A stretch of DNA of 64,000 nt. It comes from JBOFSQ01 sp051651625. GTDB lineage: Bacteria; Planctomycetota; Planctomycetia; Pirellulales; Thermoguttaceae. The notes under the pieces are model-generated. The model did not search any database. It had not been told where the DNA came from and was given only the letters and a program-made list of their open reading frames with translations. This document shows, one piece after another, positions 27,692 through 36,629 of the stretch. The position numbers and the translations under genes were made by a program. Location: contig JBOFSQ010000102.1 of the NCBI GenBank assembly GCA_051651625.1, positions 69,362 to 133,361 on the forward strand. The letters are read 5' to 3'. Within the stretch, counting starts at the first letter, position 1; every line of letters starts with the position of its first letter.

Positions 27692-28658
27692 CTCAAACCC
27701 CAAATCGGGAATGTCGCTCGGTGAAATTATTCGTCAGGTCCGTCGCGTTGAAATCGTTGCGAGGCGGGCCGTGGACGAGTTGTTCGCCGGTCAATATCGT
27801 AGCGTCTTTCGCGGACGCGGTATGGAATTCAGCGAAGTCCGCGAGTATCAACCCGGCGACGACGTTCGCGCAATCGACTGGAACGTCACCGCGCGACAAG
27901 GACACCCATACATCAAACGATTCGTCGAAGAACGTGAACTCACGGTGCTGTTCCTCGTCGATCTCTCGGCGTCGGGACTGTTCGGATCGCTCCGGCGGAA
28001 GTGGGACGTTGCAATGGAAGTCGTTGCGACACTGATGTTCTCCGCGATGCGTGGCGGCGACAAAGTTGGGCTGATCACGTTCGCCGACAGCATCGTTCAC
28101 CACTACCCACCGCGAAAAGGGAAACACCACGTCCTTCACCTTCTCCGCGAACTGCTTGGGAGCGAAGCGATTCCGGCACGGGCCGACCTCCCGATGGCAC
28201 TCGATTATATGAGCCGCGTTCAGCGACGCCGTGCGGTCATATTCTTGGTCAGCGACTTCGGTGACGAAATAGACGTGAGCGATCCGTTCACACCCGCGCG
28301 ACACCGCCACTCTCCAACCGCGTCAGTCTTTAGCTCGCAAAAACCGCTCGAACGCGCACTCAAACACGGTTCGCTCCGTCACGACCTGATGGCACTAGTC
28401 CCCAGCGACCCACGCGAGAGCGAACTTCCAAACGTCGGTTTGGTCACACTCCGCGACGCCGAGACGGGTGAAATCGTGACGGTCGATACGGCGAGTCGTG
28501 TCGTTCGAGAATCGCTCGTCAAGCTCGCACACCAAAGACGCGAACGACTCGAAGCAACACTACAACGCGCCCGCGTCGAACTACTCACGATCCCGACCGA
28601 TGGCGACTTCCTCCCCGAACTCCGCCGCTTTTTCGCCGCACGAATTTGTACCGGATAG
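27678..28658 (+). CDS. DUF58 domain protein (von Willebrand factor A-like)
   Basis: 326 residues from the ATG at 27678 (an alternative ATG lies at 27711). The signature GMEFSEVREYQPGDDVRAIDWNVTARQG is that of DUF58, followed by a vWA-like domain whose metal site begins LFLVDLSASG. DUF58 proteins usually work with a MoxR AAA ATPase in assembly of envelope or other complexes. No moxR is adjacent here. It follows the small membrane protein gene by overlap. Confidence 0.85.
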   Translation: MGHPDSNPKSGMSLGEIIRQVRRVEIVARRAVDELFAGQYRSVFRGRGMEFSEVREYQPGDDVRAIDWNVTARQGHPYIKRFVEERELTVLFLVDLSASGLFGSLRRKWDVAMEVVATLMFSAMRGGDKVGLITFADSIVHHYPPRKGKHHVLHLLRELLGSEAIPARADLPMALDYMSRVQRRRAVIFLVSDFGDEIDVSDPFTPARHRHSPTASVFSSQKPLERALKHGSLRHDLMALVPSDPRESELPNVGLVTLRDAETGEIVTVDTASRVVRESLVKLAHQRRERLEATLQRARVELLTIPTDGDFLPELRRFFAARICTG

Positions 28659-28671
28659 AGTAAGAATCACA

Positions 28672-29607
28672 ATGCACAAAGGTTTGGCAGTTTTTTTACT
28701 TCTCTTGACGGCGTTCTTTTGGGGGATCACTTTTCCTTTGACGAAAGATGGCACAAAAGAGTTCGGTGTCCTGTCTTACCTGGCGATACGGTTTTCGATT
28801 GGTGCATTGGTACTGCTCCCTTTCGCTCTGCGAAGCAACAACAAAGGTGCGCTGCGAAGCAACAACGAGGGTGCTCTGCGAAAAATCGACACGACCGTTT
28901 TGAAAAGTGGCGTAGTTCTTGGGGCTATTCTTTTTAGTGCGTTCTATTTTCAAACGGTAGCAATGCGCGGGATCACAGCTTCGATCAGCGGACTGATCAC
29001 GGCACTGTTTTTTGTCTTTGCGATTTTGTTCAATCGTATTCTGTTTCGCGTCAAAATCTGTCGCGTCACAATAGTGCTAGTTGTGCTGTCGCTGATCGGA
29101 CTTTTGACGCTTGTCGGCCCCCCTTCGTTGGTCGGTGACATGGCAACACCTTCTGCGCCGCCGACGGGCTTCGGCGTTTTGCTTGCGACGCTCGGTTCGA
29201 TGGGGTTCGGGCTTCACATCGCCCTGCTGGGACGTTGGGGGAAAACGCTCGATTCGTTGCCTTTAGCGACCGTGCAACTGTTTACGATAGCGGTGTTGGC
29301 CGCGATCATTGCTCCTGCTGCGGAAACGATTCAATCGCCATCACCGATAGCGTGGCAAGCGATTTTGATTGGCGGACTCGTTTGCAGCAGCTTCTGTTAC
29401 TTCTGCCAAACGTTTGCCCAGCGGCAGTTGACGACCACTCAAGCGTCGCTCATCATCGCAAGCGAACCGATCTTCGCCGTCGTCGGTGGCGTGATTTTTC
29501 ACCACGACCACTTCTCACTCGTTCAGGGGATCGGGGCCGGACTGATGATGTTCGCTTCGTTTGCAATCTTGTTGGTGCCTGAACCGCAGGCGAACGAAGA
29601 GCGTTAG
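28672..29607 (+). CDS. DMT-superfamily transporter (EamA)
   Basis: 311 residues from the ATG at 28672 (MHKGLAVFLLLLTAFFWGITFPLTK), 13 bases after the DUF58 stop. Ten membrane segments in two EamA repeats are visible. Substrate unknown; this family exports metabolites and amino acids. An odd feature is a 24-base tandem duplication (28825-28872) giving the soluble loop ALRSNNKG-ALRSNNEG-ALRK between segments 2 and 3. Start chosen because upstream in-frame codons overlap the previous gene. Confidence 0.85.
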   Translation: MHKGLAVFLLLLTAFFWGITFPLTKDGTKEFGVLSYLAIRFSIGALVLLPFALRSNNKGALRSNNEGALRKIDTTVLKSGVVLGAILFSAFYFQTVAMRGITASISGLITALFFVFAILFNRILFRVKICRVTIVLVVLSLIGLLTLVGPPSLVGDMATPSAPPTGFGVLLATLGSMGFGLHIALLGRWGKTLDSLPLATVQLFTIAVLAAIIAPAAETIQSPSPIAWQAILIGGLVCSSFCYFCQTFAQRQLTTTQASLIIASEPIFAVVGGVIFHHDHFSLVQGIGAGLMMFASFAILLVPEPQANEER

Positions 29608-29688
29608 TCCGACGGTATCCGTTCACGGTTTTCAAGTAGTGTCGCTTTTCTCACACGAAGGAGAGTGTCCGCGGATTCACCTAACGCT

Positions 29689-31008
29689 TCACCGCATCAT
29701 TTCGTCTGCGAAGTCGATGTACTTTTCCCAGTCGAACGCGGTGACATCGTGTTTGCCGGAGCGGATGTGATAACGAATCGTCGCGCCAACGCTCTTGCCG
29801 ACTGGTGGCATTTCGTTGGTCTCGCCGAGTCCGGGCGTGCCGAGAAGTTTATAGACTGGAGCTGCGTAGAGGCCGCTCAAAAACTCGCCGCGCGGATCGG
29901 CCCAGCGGTCTTCCTCGGCACTGGCGATGTAGACGCCGCGCGGTGCAATCAGTGCAATTAACTCGTGCTGATCGACGGGGAGGTCGTTCACTCGTTCGTT
30001 GTAGTCGCGTGCCGCTACGCAGTTCCAGTGCGGGAACGATGTGTTCATTCGCCAGAGTGTCTCGCCGATTTCACGTCGCGTCAGTGCCGCGCCGCCGCAA
30101 CCGGAGTTGTTCGAGACGACAACCGCAAATCGCTCGTCCTGCGCACCGGCCCAGAGTGCGGTCTTGCCGAGACGCGAGTGCCCCGTGAGCATCACGAGAC
30201 GCGGGTCGAGTTTTCCGCCGAGGCCGTCGTCTTCGATGTAGTCCATAATCCGCGACAGTCCCCATGCCCACACGCCGATTGCTCCCCACTCAGCTACCGC
30301 TGGTGGCGACATCGTGCGCCGAACGCCGTGCGAGATTCCGCCGTCGAAGTCGGGTTCGATCTGGCAGTAGTACGCGGTGACAACGGCGTAACCGCGTTCA
30401 ATCAGTTGTTCGACGCACCACCGCGACGCCTCTTGACCGCGTGTCTCTTCGGTTGCGGTGGCGGCAACGAGTTTGCGGTCGTTCTTCCCCGAATCGATCC
30501 AAACCGTACCGAGCGCGACGCCCGTGTCGTTCGTGACAGTGTGGTTCCCGCGAAAGTTGAGTCCCAAGACGACTGGAACTTTTTTGTCGGCGTTCACCGA
30601 CTTCGGAGTATATATGAGAAGATCGACGAGCGTCTCCTTTTTGTCGGCATCGAGAAAGATGCGTACTTCGCTGCGGATCGCTTTTCCGCCGAACGCTTCA
30701 CCTTCGCCGGTCGTCTCCCAACAGAGCGACGCGGGGCGTCCGACTGGCGTTTTTCCGTAGACGTTTTGCGCAAAGAGTTCGAGCAGTTCGGCGCGACGTT
30801 TTTGCCACTGTTTGGGAGTTACAACGGGTGTACCGTCACAAAACGTGAGCGGATCGGGGAGCGTGAACGCTGGAATCTTCGCCTCGTCGTAGTTCGCCGC
30901 CGGAACTTCCGCCAGTGGCGGTTCCGCACTCCAAATCTGCGGCACGTCAACACCGATGATCGTCATTGCAAAACTCCACAAAAGAATAACGGCAAGTGTA
31001 CGGTTCAT
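29689..31008 (-). CDS. Exported CE15-type esterase (glucuronoyl/acetyl xylan esterase-like)
   Basis: 439 residues from the ATG at 31008, which has GGAG nine bases upstream. A signal peptide spans about 1-28. The nucleophile motif GHSRLGK (Ser278) and VDQHEL (His348) with the acidic region EEDRWADPRGEFL fit carbohydrate esterase family 15, whose members cleave ester links between glucuronoxylan and lignin or related esters, in the periplasm or outside the cell. Specificity cannot be set from sequence; the acid in the triad is uncertain. Confidence 0.85.
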   Translation of the reverse strand: MNRTLAVILLWSFAMTIIGVDVPQIWSAEPPLAEVPAANYDEAKIPAFTLPDPLTFCDGTPVVTPKQWQKRRAELLELFAQNVYGKTPVGRPASLCWETTGEGEAFGGKAIRSEVRIFLDADKKETLVDLLIYTPKSVNADKKVPVVLGLNFRGNHTVTNDTGVALGTVWIDSGKNDRKLVAATATEETRGQEASRWCVEQLIERGYAVVTAYYCQIEPDFDGGISHGVRRTMSPPAVAEWGAIGVWAWGLSRIMDYIEDDGLGGKLDPRLVMLTGHSRLGKTALWAGAQDERFAVVVSNNSGCGGAALTRREIGETLWRMNTSFPHWNCVAARDYNERVNDLPVDQHELIALIAPRGVYIASAEEDRWADPRGEFLSGLYAAPVYKLLGTPGLGETNEMPPVGKSVGATIRYHIRSGKHDVTAFDWEKYIDFADEMMR

Positions 31009-31121
31009 TGCAAGGTCTCCGAGTTTTTTCGCAAAGTTCGTTGTCGTGGCAGAAGTATATCCGTTCACGGCGGAACGGCAAGAGCGTCGGTGCGGACGCC
31101 ATCAACTCACACGAGGGGGGC

Positions 31122-31149
31122 TTGTGAAAAAGGACAAGTACCGTAGACT
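31122..31149 (+). promoter_or_regulatory. Weak candidate promoter for ahcY
   Basis: TTGTGA (31122-31127), 16 bases, TAGACT (31144-31149), about 55 bases before the ATG. Match to sigma-70 consensus is modest. I saw no structured SAH riboswitch-like element in this leader. Confidence 0.3.
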
Positions 31150-31203
31150 TTCGCACCGAATTGGCACGCCTTTACTTCCCACACACCATAAGGAAAATCA
31201 AAA

Positions 31204-32520
31204 ATGTCTAACACCGACCGTCTCCCCTACAGAGTTGCTGACATGTCGCTGGCCGATTGGGGCCGCCGCGAGATTATGCTCGCCGAAAACGAAATGCCCG
31301 GTCTGATGTCGCTCCGTAAACAGTACGGAAAAGAGAAGCCGCTGCGCGGCGCGCGAATCGCCGGATGTCTACACATGACAATCCAAACCGCCGTCTTGAT
31401 GGAAACACTCATCGACCTCGGTGCAGAAGTAACGTGGAGTAGTTGCAACAAGTTCTCAACACAAGACCACGCCGCCGCCGCAATGGCCGCTCGCGGTATC
31501 CCCGTCTATGCGTGGAAAGGCCTCACCGACGCCGAGTTCGATTGGTGCATCGAACAGACGATCACTTTCCCCGACGGCAAACCGCTGAACATGATTCTCG
31601 ACGACGGCGGCGACCTCACGTTCATGATCCACCAAACAAAATACGCCGACATCATCAAAGGCGTCAAAGGACTCTCCGAAGAGACGACAACCGGCGTTCA
31701 CCGGCTCTATCAGATGTTCGCCAAAGGTGAACTCAAGATTCCCGCAATTAACGTTAACGACTCGGTTACGAAGAGCAAGTTCGACAACCTCTACGGCTGC
31801 CGCGAGTCGCTCGCCGACGGAATCAAACGTGCAACCGACGTTATGATCGCTGGCAAGTGTGTCGTCGTTGCGGGTTACGGTGATGTCGGCAAAGGTTGTG
31901 CTCACTCGATGCGGAGTTACGGTGCGCGTGTCATCGTCACCGAAATCGATCCGATCTGCGCACTCCAAGCGGCGATGGAAGGTTATCATGTCATGACGAT
32001 GGAAGAAGCCGTCCCATTCGGCAACATCTTTGTCACGACGACCGGTTGCTGCGACATTATTCTCGCGTCGCACATGGCGAAGATGCAGAACGACGCAATC
32101 GTTTGCAACATCGGCCACTTCGACGTTGAGATCGACGTTGCGGGGCTTGAATCGTACAAAGGGATCAAGAAGGAACAGATCAAGCCGCTCGTTGATCGTT
32201 ACACGTTCCCCGACGGTCACTCGATCATCTTGCTTGCCGAAGGACGCCTCGTTAACCTCGGCTGCGCGACGGGCCACCCGTCGTTTGTGATGTCGAACTC
32301 GTTCACGAATCAGACGCTTGCCCAAATCGCACTTTGGAAAGCGAAGCCGGGTGAATACCCGATTGGCGTTCACGTTTTGCCGAAGCATCTCGACGAAGAG
32401 GTCGCGCGTTTGCACCTCGCACACGCCGCAGCCAAACTCACAACGCTCACGCAAAAACAGTCCGAATACCTCGGTATTCCCGTGACGGGGCCGTTCAAGC
32501 CGGATCACTACCGGTATTAA
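31204..32520 (+). CDS. ahcY: Adenosylhomocysteinase
   Basis: 438 residues. NAD-binding Rossmann motif VVVAGYGDVGKGCAHSMRSYG, the substrate residues in CNKFSTQDHAAAA, and the C-terminal KPDHYRY end are all characteristic. The enzyme hydrolyses S-adenosylhomocysteine to adenosine and homocysteine, relieving inhibition of methyltransferases, in the cytoplasm. AAGGA lies nine bases before the ATG at 31204. The stop is followed directly by the palindromic family 4 element. Confidence 0.97.
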   Translation: MSNTDRLPYRVADMSLADWGRREIMLAENEMPGLMSLRKQYGKEKPLRGARIAGCLHMTIQTAVLMETLIDLGAEVTWSSCNKFSTQDHAAAAMAARGIPVYAWKGLTDAEFDWCIEQTITFPDGKPLNMILDDGGDLTFMIHQTKYADIIKGVKGLSEETTTGVHRLYQMFAKGELKIPAINVNDSVTKSKFDNLYGCRESLADGIKRATDVMIAGKCVVVAGYGDVGKGCAHSMRSYGARVIVTEIDPICALQAAMEGYHVMTMEEAVPFGNIFVTTTGCCDIILASHMAKMQNDAIVCNIGHFDVEIDVAGLESYKGIKKEQIKPLVDRYTFPDGHSIILLAEGRLVNLGCATGHPSFVMSNSFTNQTLAQIALWKAKPGEYPIGVHVLPKHLDEEVARLHLAHAAAKLTTLTQKQSEYLGIPVTGPFKPDHYRY

Positions 32521-32660
32521 TAGACCTGTTCGGAAACTTGCACTCACACTGCGGTTCGGCATAGCCGAACCCTCCAATCGCCGTGCGGTGTATGGCTGGA
32601 GGGTTCGGCTATGCCGAACCATAACTGGAGGGTTCGGCTATGCCGAACCGGAACTACTGT
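32521..32660 (+). repeat. Family 4 palindromic repeat, copy A (three GGTTCGGC units)
   Basis: Three near-identical palindromes GGTTCGGC-WWW-GCCGAACC lie at 32553-32571, 32602-32620 and 32631-32649, separated by CCTCC/GGAGG complements so that larger hairpins can form. The leading part TAGACCTGTTCGGAAACTTG is shared with 47704 after the ROK gene. It sits between ahcY and the GltD-like gene; the latter's frame is open through it but no start there is credible. Confidence 0.85.
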
Positions 32661-32716
32661 TCACGCAGTCCGCAATGTCCACTGCGTCCACATCATTCAC
32701 ACATAGTCCACTCCCA

Positions 32717-34123
32717 ATGAACTCACCACAGTCCGCGCGGACTCCTATGCCCGAACAGGCACCGGAAGTTCGTGCGAAAAACTTTCTTGAAGTGCCGCTC
32801 GGTTACACTTCGTCGATGGCGGAGCGTGAAGCGAAGCGGTGTTTGCAGTGTCGCAAGCCGAGGTGTGTCGAGGGGTGTCCCGTTGCGGTTGACATTCCGG
32901 GGTTTTTGCTGCGCGTTGCAGACGGCAAGTTTGCGGCGGCGGCGCGGACGATCAAAAAGACAAACGCACTGCCGGCGGTTTGTGGTCGCGTATGTCCGCA
33001 AGAGTTGCAGTGTGAGTCACTTTGCATCTTGGGGAAGAAGAGCGAACCGGTCGCCATCGGACGTTGCGAACGATTCGTTGCCGACTACGAACGCGAGAAC
33101 AACCTCGTCGAAGTCCCGCCGCTGCCGCCGTCGAACGGTAAGCGTGTTGCGGTCGTTGGCGCGGGGCCAGCGGGCCTCACCGTCGCGGGCGACCTCGCGC
33201 TACTCGGTTACGAAGTCACGATCTTCGAGGCGTTTCACAAGGCGGGCGGCGTGCTGATGTACGGCATTCCAGAGTTCCGGTTGCCGAAGGCGATAGTTGA
33301 AAAAGAAGTTGCGTACTTGCAATCGCTCGGCGTCACACTCAAGCGAAACGAAGTTGTCGGCAAGACGCATCTCATTGATGAACTTTTGGCGGACGGATTT
33401 TCGGCGGTGTTCATTGGCGTTGGTGCGGGGCTGCCGCAATTCTTGGGAATTCCGGGCGAAGACTTCGGCGGCATCTATTCTGCGAACGAGTACCTCACGC
33501 GGATCAACTTGATGAAGGCGTATCGGTTCCCCGACTACGGTACGCCGGTTGTCGTTGGGCGTCGAGTTTGTGTTGTCGGCGGCGGCAACGTTGCGATGGA
33601 CGCGGCGCGGTGTGCGCTGCGTCTCGGCGCGGAGTCGGTGCAGATTGTCTACCGTCGCGGACGTGAAGAACTTCCGGCGCGGGCCGAAGAAGTTCACCAC
33701 GCCGAAGAAGAGGGTGTCGAGTTTTTGTTCTTGACAAATCCGACATCGTACATCGGCGACGACCGAGGTCGTGTCGCGGCGATGACGTGCGTGAAGATGG
33801 AACTCGGCGAACCCGACGCATCCGGCAGGCGACGCCCCGTTGTCGTTCCAGACTCCGAGTTTCGTCTTGAGACCGACTGCGTGATCGTTGCGGCGGGTGC
33901 GCAGGCGAATCCGATTCTCACCAAGAACACGTCGCGTCTTGATCTCAATAAGTGGGGATATATTGTCGCGTCGGAGACGGGGCGAACGTCGAAGATGCGA
34001 GTGTGGGCTGGCGGCGACATCGTGACCGGAGCGGCGACGGTAATCCTCGCAATGGGCGCAGGCAAAACCGCCGCCCGCGACATCGACGCATTTCTATCAA
34101 GCGGTGAGACTGCGTGGGGTTAA
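32717..34123 (+). CDS. GltD/NfnB-like NAD(P)H-dependent oxidoreductase (glutamate synthase small-subunit type)
   Basis: 468 residues from the ATG at 32717. Two N-terminal 4Fe-4S clusters are supported by Cys42, 45, 50, 54 and Cys89, 93, 99, 103. Rossmann motifs for FAD (VAVVGAGPAGLTVAGDL) and NADPH (VCVVGGGNVAMDAARCALRLG) follow. This domain set occurs in glutamate synthase small subunits and in NfnB/SudA-type transhydrogenases. No large GltB or NfnA gene is adjacent, so the partner is unknown. The upstream extension to 32588 is repeat sequence and is left out. Its 3' end overlaps nadE on the other strand by 4 bases. Confidence 0.85.
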   Translation: MNSPQSARTPMPEQAPEVRAKNFLEVPLGYTSSMAEREAKRCLQCRKPRCVEGCPVAVDIPGFLLRVADGKFAAAARTIKKTNALPAVCGRVCPQELQCESLCILGKKSEPVAIGRCERFVADYERENNLVEVPPLPPSNGKRVAVVGAGPAGLTVAGDLALLGYEVTIFEAFHKAGGVLMYGIPEFRLPKAIVEKEVAYLQSLGVTLKRNEVVGKTHLIDELLADGFSAVFIGVGAGLPQFLGIPGEDFGGIYSANEYLTRINLMKAYRFPDYGTPVVVGRRVCVVGGGNVAMDAARCALRLGAESVQIVYRRGREELPARAEEVHHAEEEGVEFLFLTNPTSYIGDDRGRVAAMTCVKMELGEPDASGRRRPVVVPDSEFRLETDCVIVAAGAQANPILTKNTSRLDLNKWGYIVASETGRTSKMRVWAGGDIVTGAATVILAMGAGKTAARDIDAFLSSGETAWG

Positions 34124-35628
34124 CCGCCACTCACCGCACCCGCAAGAATCGGATAATCTCCGAACTCGTCGCTCGATGGCGCACCGCCGTCGATCTCAAA
34201 CGCGACGGCGTAACGGCAACGCTTCCACTGCCCCGCTTGCCAAAGTCGCAAGAATTTCTTGACGTAAACGTCGAGCTGCGCTGCGGAACTGTTCGCAATC
34301 CACTCGCCAAACTGCGGATGCGATTTGAGTCGCTGGACGAGTTCGGAAGTTGCCACAATCCCCTCGCCGATAACGAGTTTCTCAAGCGTGTTGAGGAGCG
34401 TGTACGGCATCAGGTCGCGTTCGTCGGTTTGGTGTGCGGAAGGCGGGAGGAGTTCGGCGGTCGGTTCTTGTTCGGTGACGCACGCGAGTTTTGGAAAACG
34501 GTGACGCTGCGAACCGATGACGATTCCATCACGCTGAAGCCATTGCAAAAAATTGCGCACAAACGGTTTGTCGATCCCGCCGATGGGAGCGAGTCCGCCG
34601 CTGGTGTCGCCGTCCATCGTGCAATAGCCGAGCGTCGCTTCGCTGCGATTTCCGGTCGTCAGCAAAATGCCGCCGGTGAGATTTGCGACCATCCACGCCA
34701 GCGGCGAACGACAACGAGCTTGGATATTTTGCAGCGACGCCGCGTCGCGATCCCACGACAAATCGCGTCCGATTATTTGCGACGCCGCACGCGAGTAGAG
34801 ATCGACCATCGGTTGAACGTCGGCAGTGTGAAACGTCGCCCCAATCATTTCGGCGACGCCGCGGGCCGCGTTCAGTGTCGTCTCGCTGCTGTTCGCCGTC
34901 GCTTGATAGACGCACGTTAACGTTTTCGACGTTGGTACGACAGTATCAAGTTCGTTGGCTGCGAACAGGTTTGCAATGTGAACGAGCATTGCGACTGCCG
35001 CTGAGTCTGCGCCGCCGCTGAGTGACAGCACGAAACGTTCGGCACCACTCTTGCGACGATAATCAAAGAGACCGAGCGCGACGCAGCGTGCGAAGAGATC
35101 GAAGTTTGTCGGCGTTACAGTCGTCGCACGCGGTTCAGAATCAATGTCGGCGACGACGAGAACGAACGGCGCGAACGAGAACGGTTCGGATCGCGTGAGA
35201 CATTTTCCGTCTCGCCAAATTGATGCAACGCCGTCATAGATGAACCGTCCAGCCGGACAACCGAGCGGCGGCGCGACGGCGACGATTCCGGCGTTTGACG
35301 GCAATTCTTGTTCGCGTCCGAGAAGAAACGGTGTTGCGATTTTCGGTGTTGTGATTTGGTGTCCGCAAACATCCCCGCCGCCCGACTCTGCGAAGATGAT
35401 CGGTATTGGCGACTCACGCAAAACTTCTGCTGCGAGCGCGGCGGCGTGTTCTTTCACGCTGCGACACGATGCGTGTCGTCCCGCGTCGGGGCCGATGATC
35501 GCGTGGTGCGAGACGACAACTGCATCGGCGTTTTGCTGCACCGCAACGCCAACCGCAGCGCGAAGACGCGCGACGTTACCGCTGAAGTCGAGCGGCGTCT
35601 GATTGAGTGATGCTACGGCGAGTCTCAT
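34120..35628 (-). CDS. nadE: NAD synthetase with eroded N-terminal amidase domain
   Basis: 502 residues; two-domain glutamine-dependent enzymes have 540-700. The synthetase domain is intact: the PP-loop SGGADS (204-209), TTGNRSEATLGYCTMDGDTSGGLAPIGG. The N-terminal nitrilase-like domain is shorter (about 180 residues) and lacks the catalytic Glu site (SHHAIIGPDAG where FPELxxxGY is usual) and the central Lys/Cys region. So it probably uses free ammonia rather than glutamine to amidate deamido-NAD. It starts inside the stop codon of the DUF4276-like gene (ATGA overlap), so the two are co-translated. Confidence 0.85.
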   Translation of the reverse strand: MRLAVASLNQTPLDFSGNVARLRAAVGVAVQQNADAVVVSHHAIIGPDAGRHASCRSVKEHAAALAAEVLRESPIPIIFAESGGGDVCGHQITTPKIATPFLLGREQELPSNAGIVAVAPPLGCPAGRFIYDGVASIWRDGKCLTRSEPFSFAPFVLVVADIDSEPRATTVTPTNFDLFARCVALGLFDYRRKSGAERFVLSLSGGADSAAVAMLVHIANLFAANELDTVVPTSKTLTCVYQATANSSETTLNAARGVAEMIGATFHTADVQPMVDLYSRAASQIIGRDLSWDRDAASLQNIQARCRSPLAWMVANLTGGILLTTGNRSEATLGYCTMDGDTSGGLAPIGGIDKPFVRNFLQWLQRDGIVIGSQRHRFPKLACVTEQEPTAELLPPSAHQTDERDLMPYTLLNTLEKLVIGEGIVATSELVQRLKSHPQFGEWIANSSAAQLDVYVKKFLRLWQAGQWKRCRYAVAFEIDGGAPSSDEFGDYPILAGAVSGG

Positions 35629-36317
35629 TGTTGTATTGTGTTTGCGGTGAGTTGTCGCAACGTGTCGCGGAAGTTTTGGAAGCTCGGTGAGTCGTTTTCA
35701 TCGACATCGACGAAGTGGGAAATTTTCGTCGCCCACTGGCACTTTACGCGACCGAGTTCGGGATAGCCGATAGCGGTGAGTTTCGCCGCACCGCCGCGAT
35801 ATACGGCATCGGCGAGAGTTTCCCACGTCCCGCAGATGGAGTCGTTTTCGTAAGCGGCGAGCAGGTTTTGTCGCGCCGCCGGATACGCTTCCACCACCGC
35901 CGCCAAGTCGCCGAGAAGCCACGCCTCAACTTCTTCCGTCGCAAGGCAAACGACAGCGTGCGGTGCAGGATCAAGACGCGGCGCAATCGACTCAAGCTGC
36001 GACGCAAACTCGCGCGGATCGTGGTAGTCACTATCAACAACGATAACGACAACACCCTTCTCCGGCGGTAACGAACGTCCATACGCGCGGAGCGAAACGG
36101 TGAGCGTCTCGAACATGATTTCGTCCCACGGTAACGTCCGCGCGGTGTGACGTGGCATACGCGCCATTACGCGATGCTTGATCTCCTGAATGTTGAGAAT
36201 CCGATACCGGTGCGGCGACCCTGATTCCCCAATCACCTTCGGCACCAAACTCTCAAGCACAATCTTGCCCGACGCATCTTCGACAAGGATTTCTAGTCGC
36301 AAAGTGGTGTTCTCCAA
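35625..36317 (-). CDS. DUF4276-like TOPRIM-fold protein
   Basis: 230 residues. Glu13 in LVEDASGK, Asp95-x-Asp97 in VVIVVDSDYHD and the acidic set ATEEVEAWL (128-131) match the TOPRIM-like pattern of DUF4276 and related RloB/OLD-type proteins, often found next to ATPases in defence loci. No ATPase is adjacent; instead its stop overlaps the nadE start (ATGA), tying it to NAD synthesis. Its catalytic role is unknown; nuclease activity is inference. Confidence 0.65.
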   Translation of the reverse strand: MENTTLRLEILVEDASGKIVLESLVPKVIGESGSPHRYRILNIQEIKHRVMARMPRHTARTLPWDEIMFETLTVSLRAYGRSLPPEKGVVVIVVDSDYHDPREFASQLESIAPRLDPAPHAVVCLATEEVEAWLLGDLAAVVEAYPAARQNLLAAYENDSICGTWETLADAVYRGGAAKLTAIGYPELGRVKCQWATKISHFVDVDENDSPSFQNFRDTLRQLTANTIQQ

Positions 36318-36341
36318 TTTCTTGTCACGCCACGAATAGAA

Positions 36342-36612
36342 GCCGGAAAGGAGACGGCATGTTTTAATGGCGGTTCTTTTTTCTCACACGAAGGCACAAA
36401 GGCACGAAGAGGAGAGAACGCGGAACACGCGGAAAAACGGAAAACGCGGAATTCAGAATTCGGTGTCTTTCCGCCATTCCGCGATTTCCGCGTTAAAATT
36501 CTTCTTTGTGCCTTCGTGCCTTTGTGTGAGAATCCTAAAAAAACATGTACAGTTGCGAAAATTGACAGGCACCTCCGTCAGTACGCTCCGCTCCCTTCCG
36601 GCTGTTATTGCA
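36342..36612. repeat. Family 1 element split by a family 2 element (nested repeats)
   Basis: The left arm of family 1 (GCCGGAAAGGAG, 36342-36353) and its right arm (CTCCGTCAGTACGCTCCGCT and following, 36573-36612) are separated by about 220 bases that contain a full family 2 hairpin (36381-36532: CTCACACGAAGGCACAAAGG ... and complement). The order of insertion is therefore family 1 first, family 2 later. It lies between the DUF4276 and aspS genes. Confidence 0.75.
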
Positions 36613-36629
36613 CACGGGATAGCCGCCGT

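Noticed and set aside
31070..31203. SAH riboswitch before ahcY
   Set aside because: The leader does not show the conserved paired elements of the SAH riboswitch; only a weak promoter is visible.
31456..32622. Long minus-strand frame opposite ahcY
   Set aside because: Shadow of the strongly conserved ahcY; its translation has no domain and the start lies in the repeat.
32588..32716. N-terminal extension of the GltD-like protein
   Set aside because: It encodes palindromic repeat sequence (GGFGYAEPELL) and the same peptide appears before efp; start sites there lack ribosome-binding sites.
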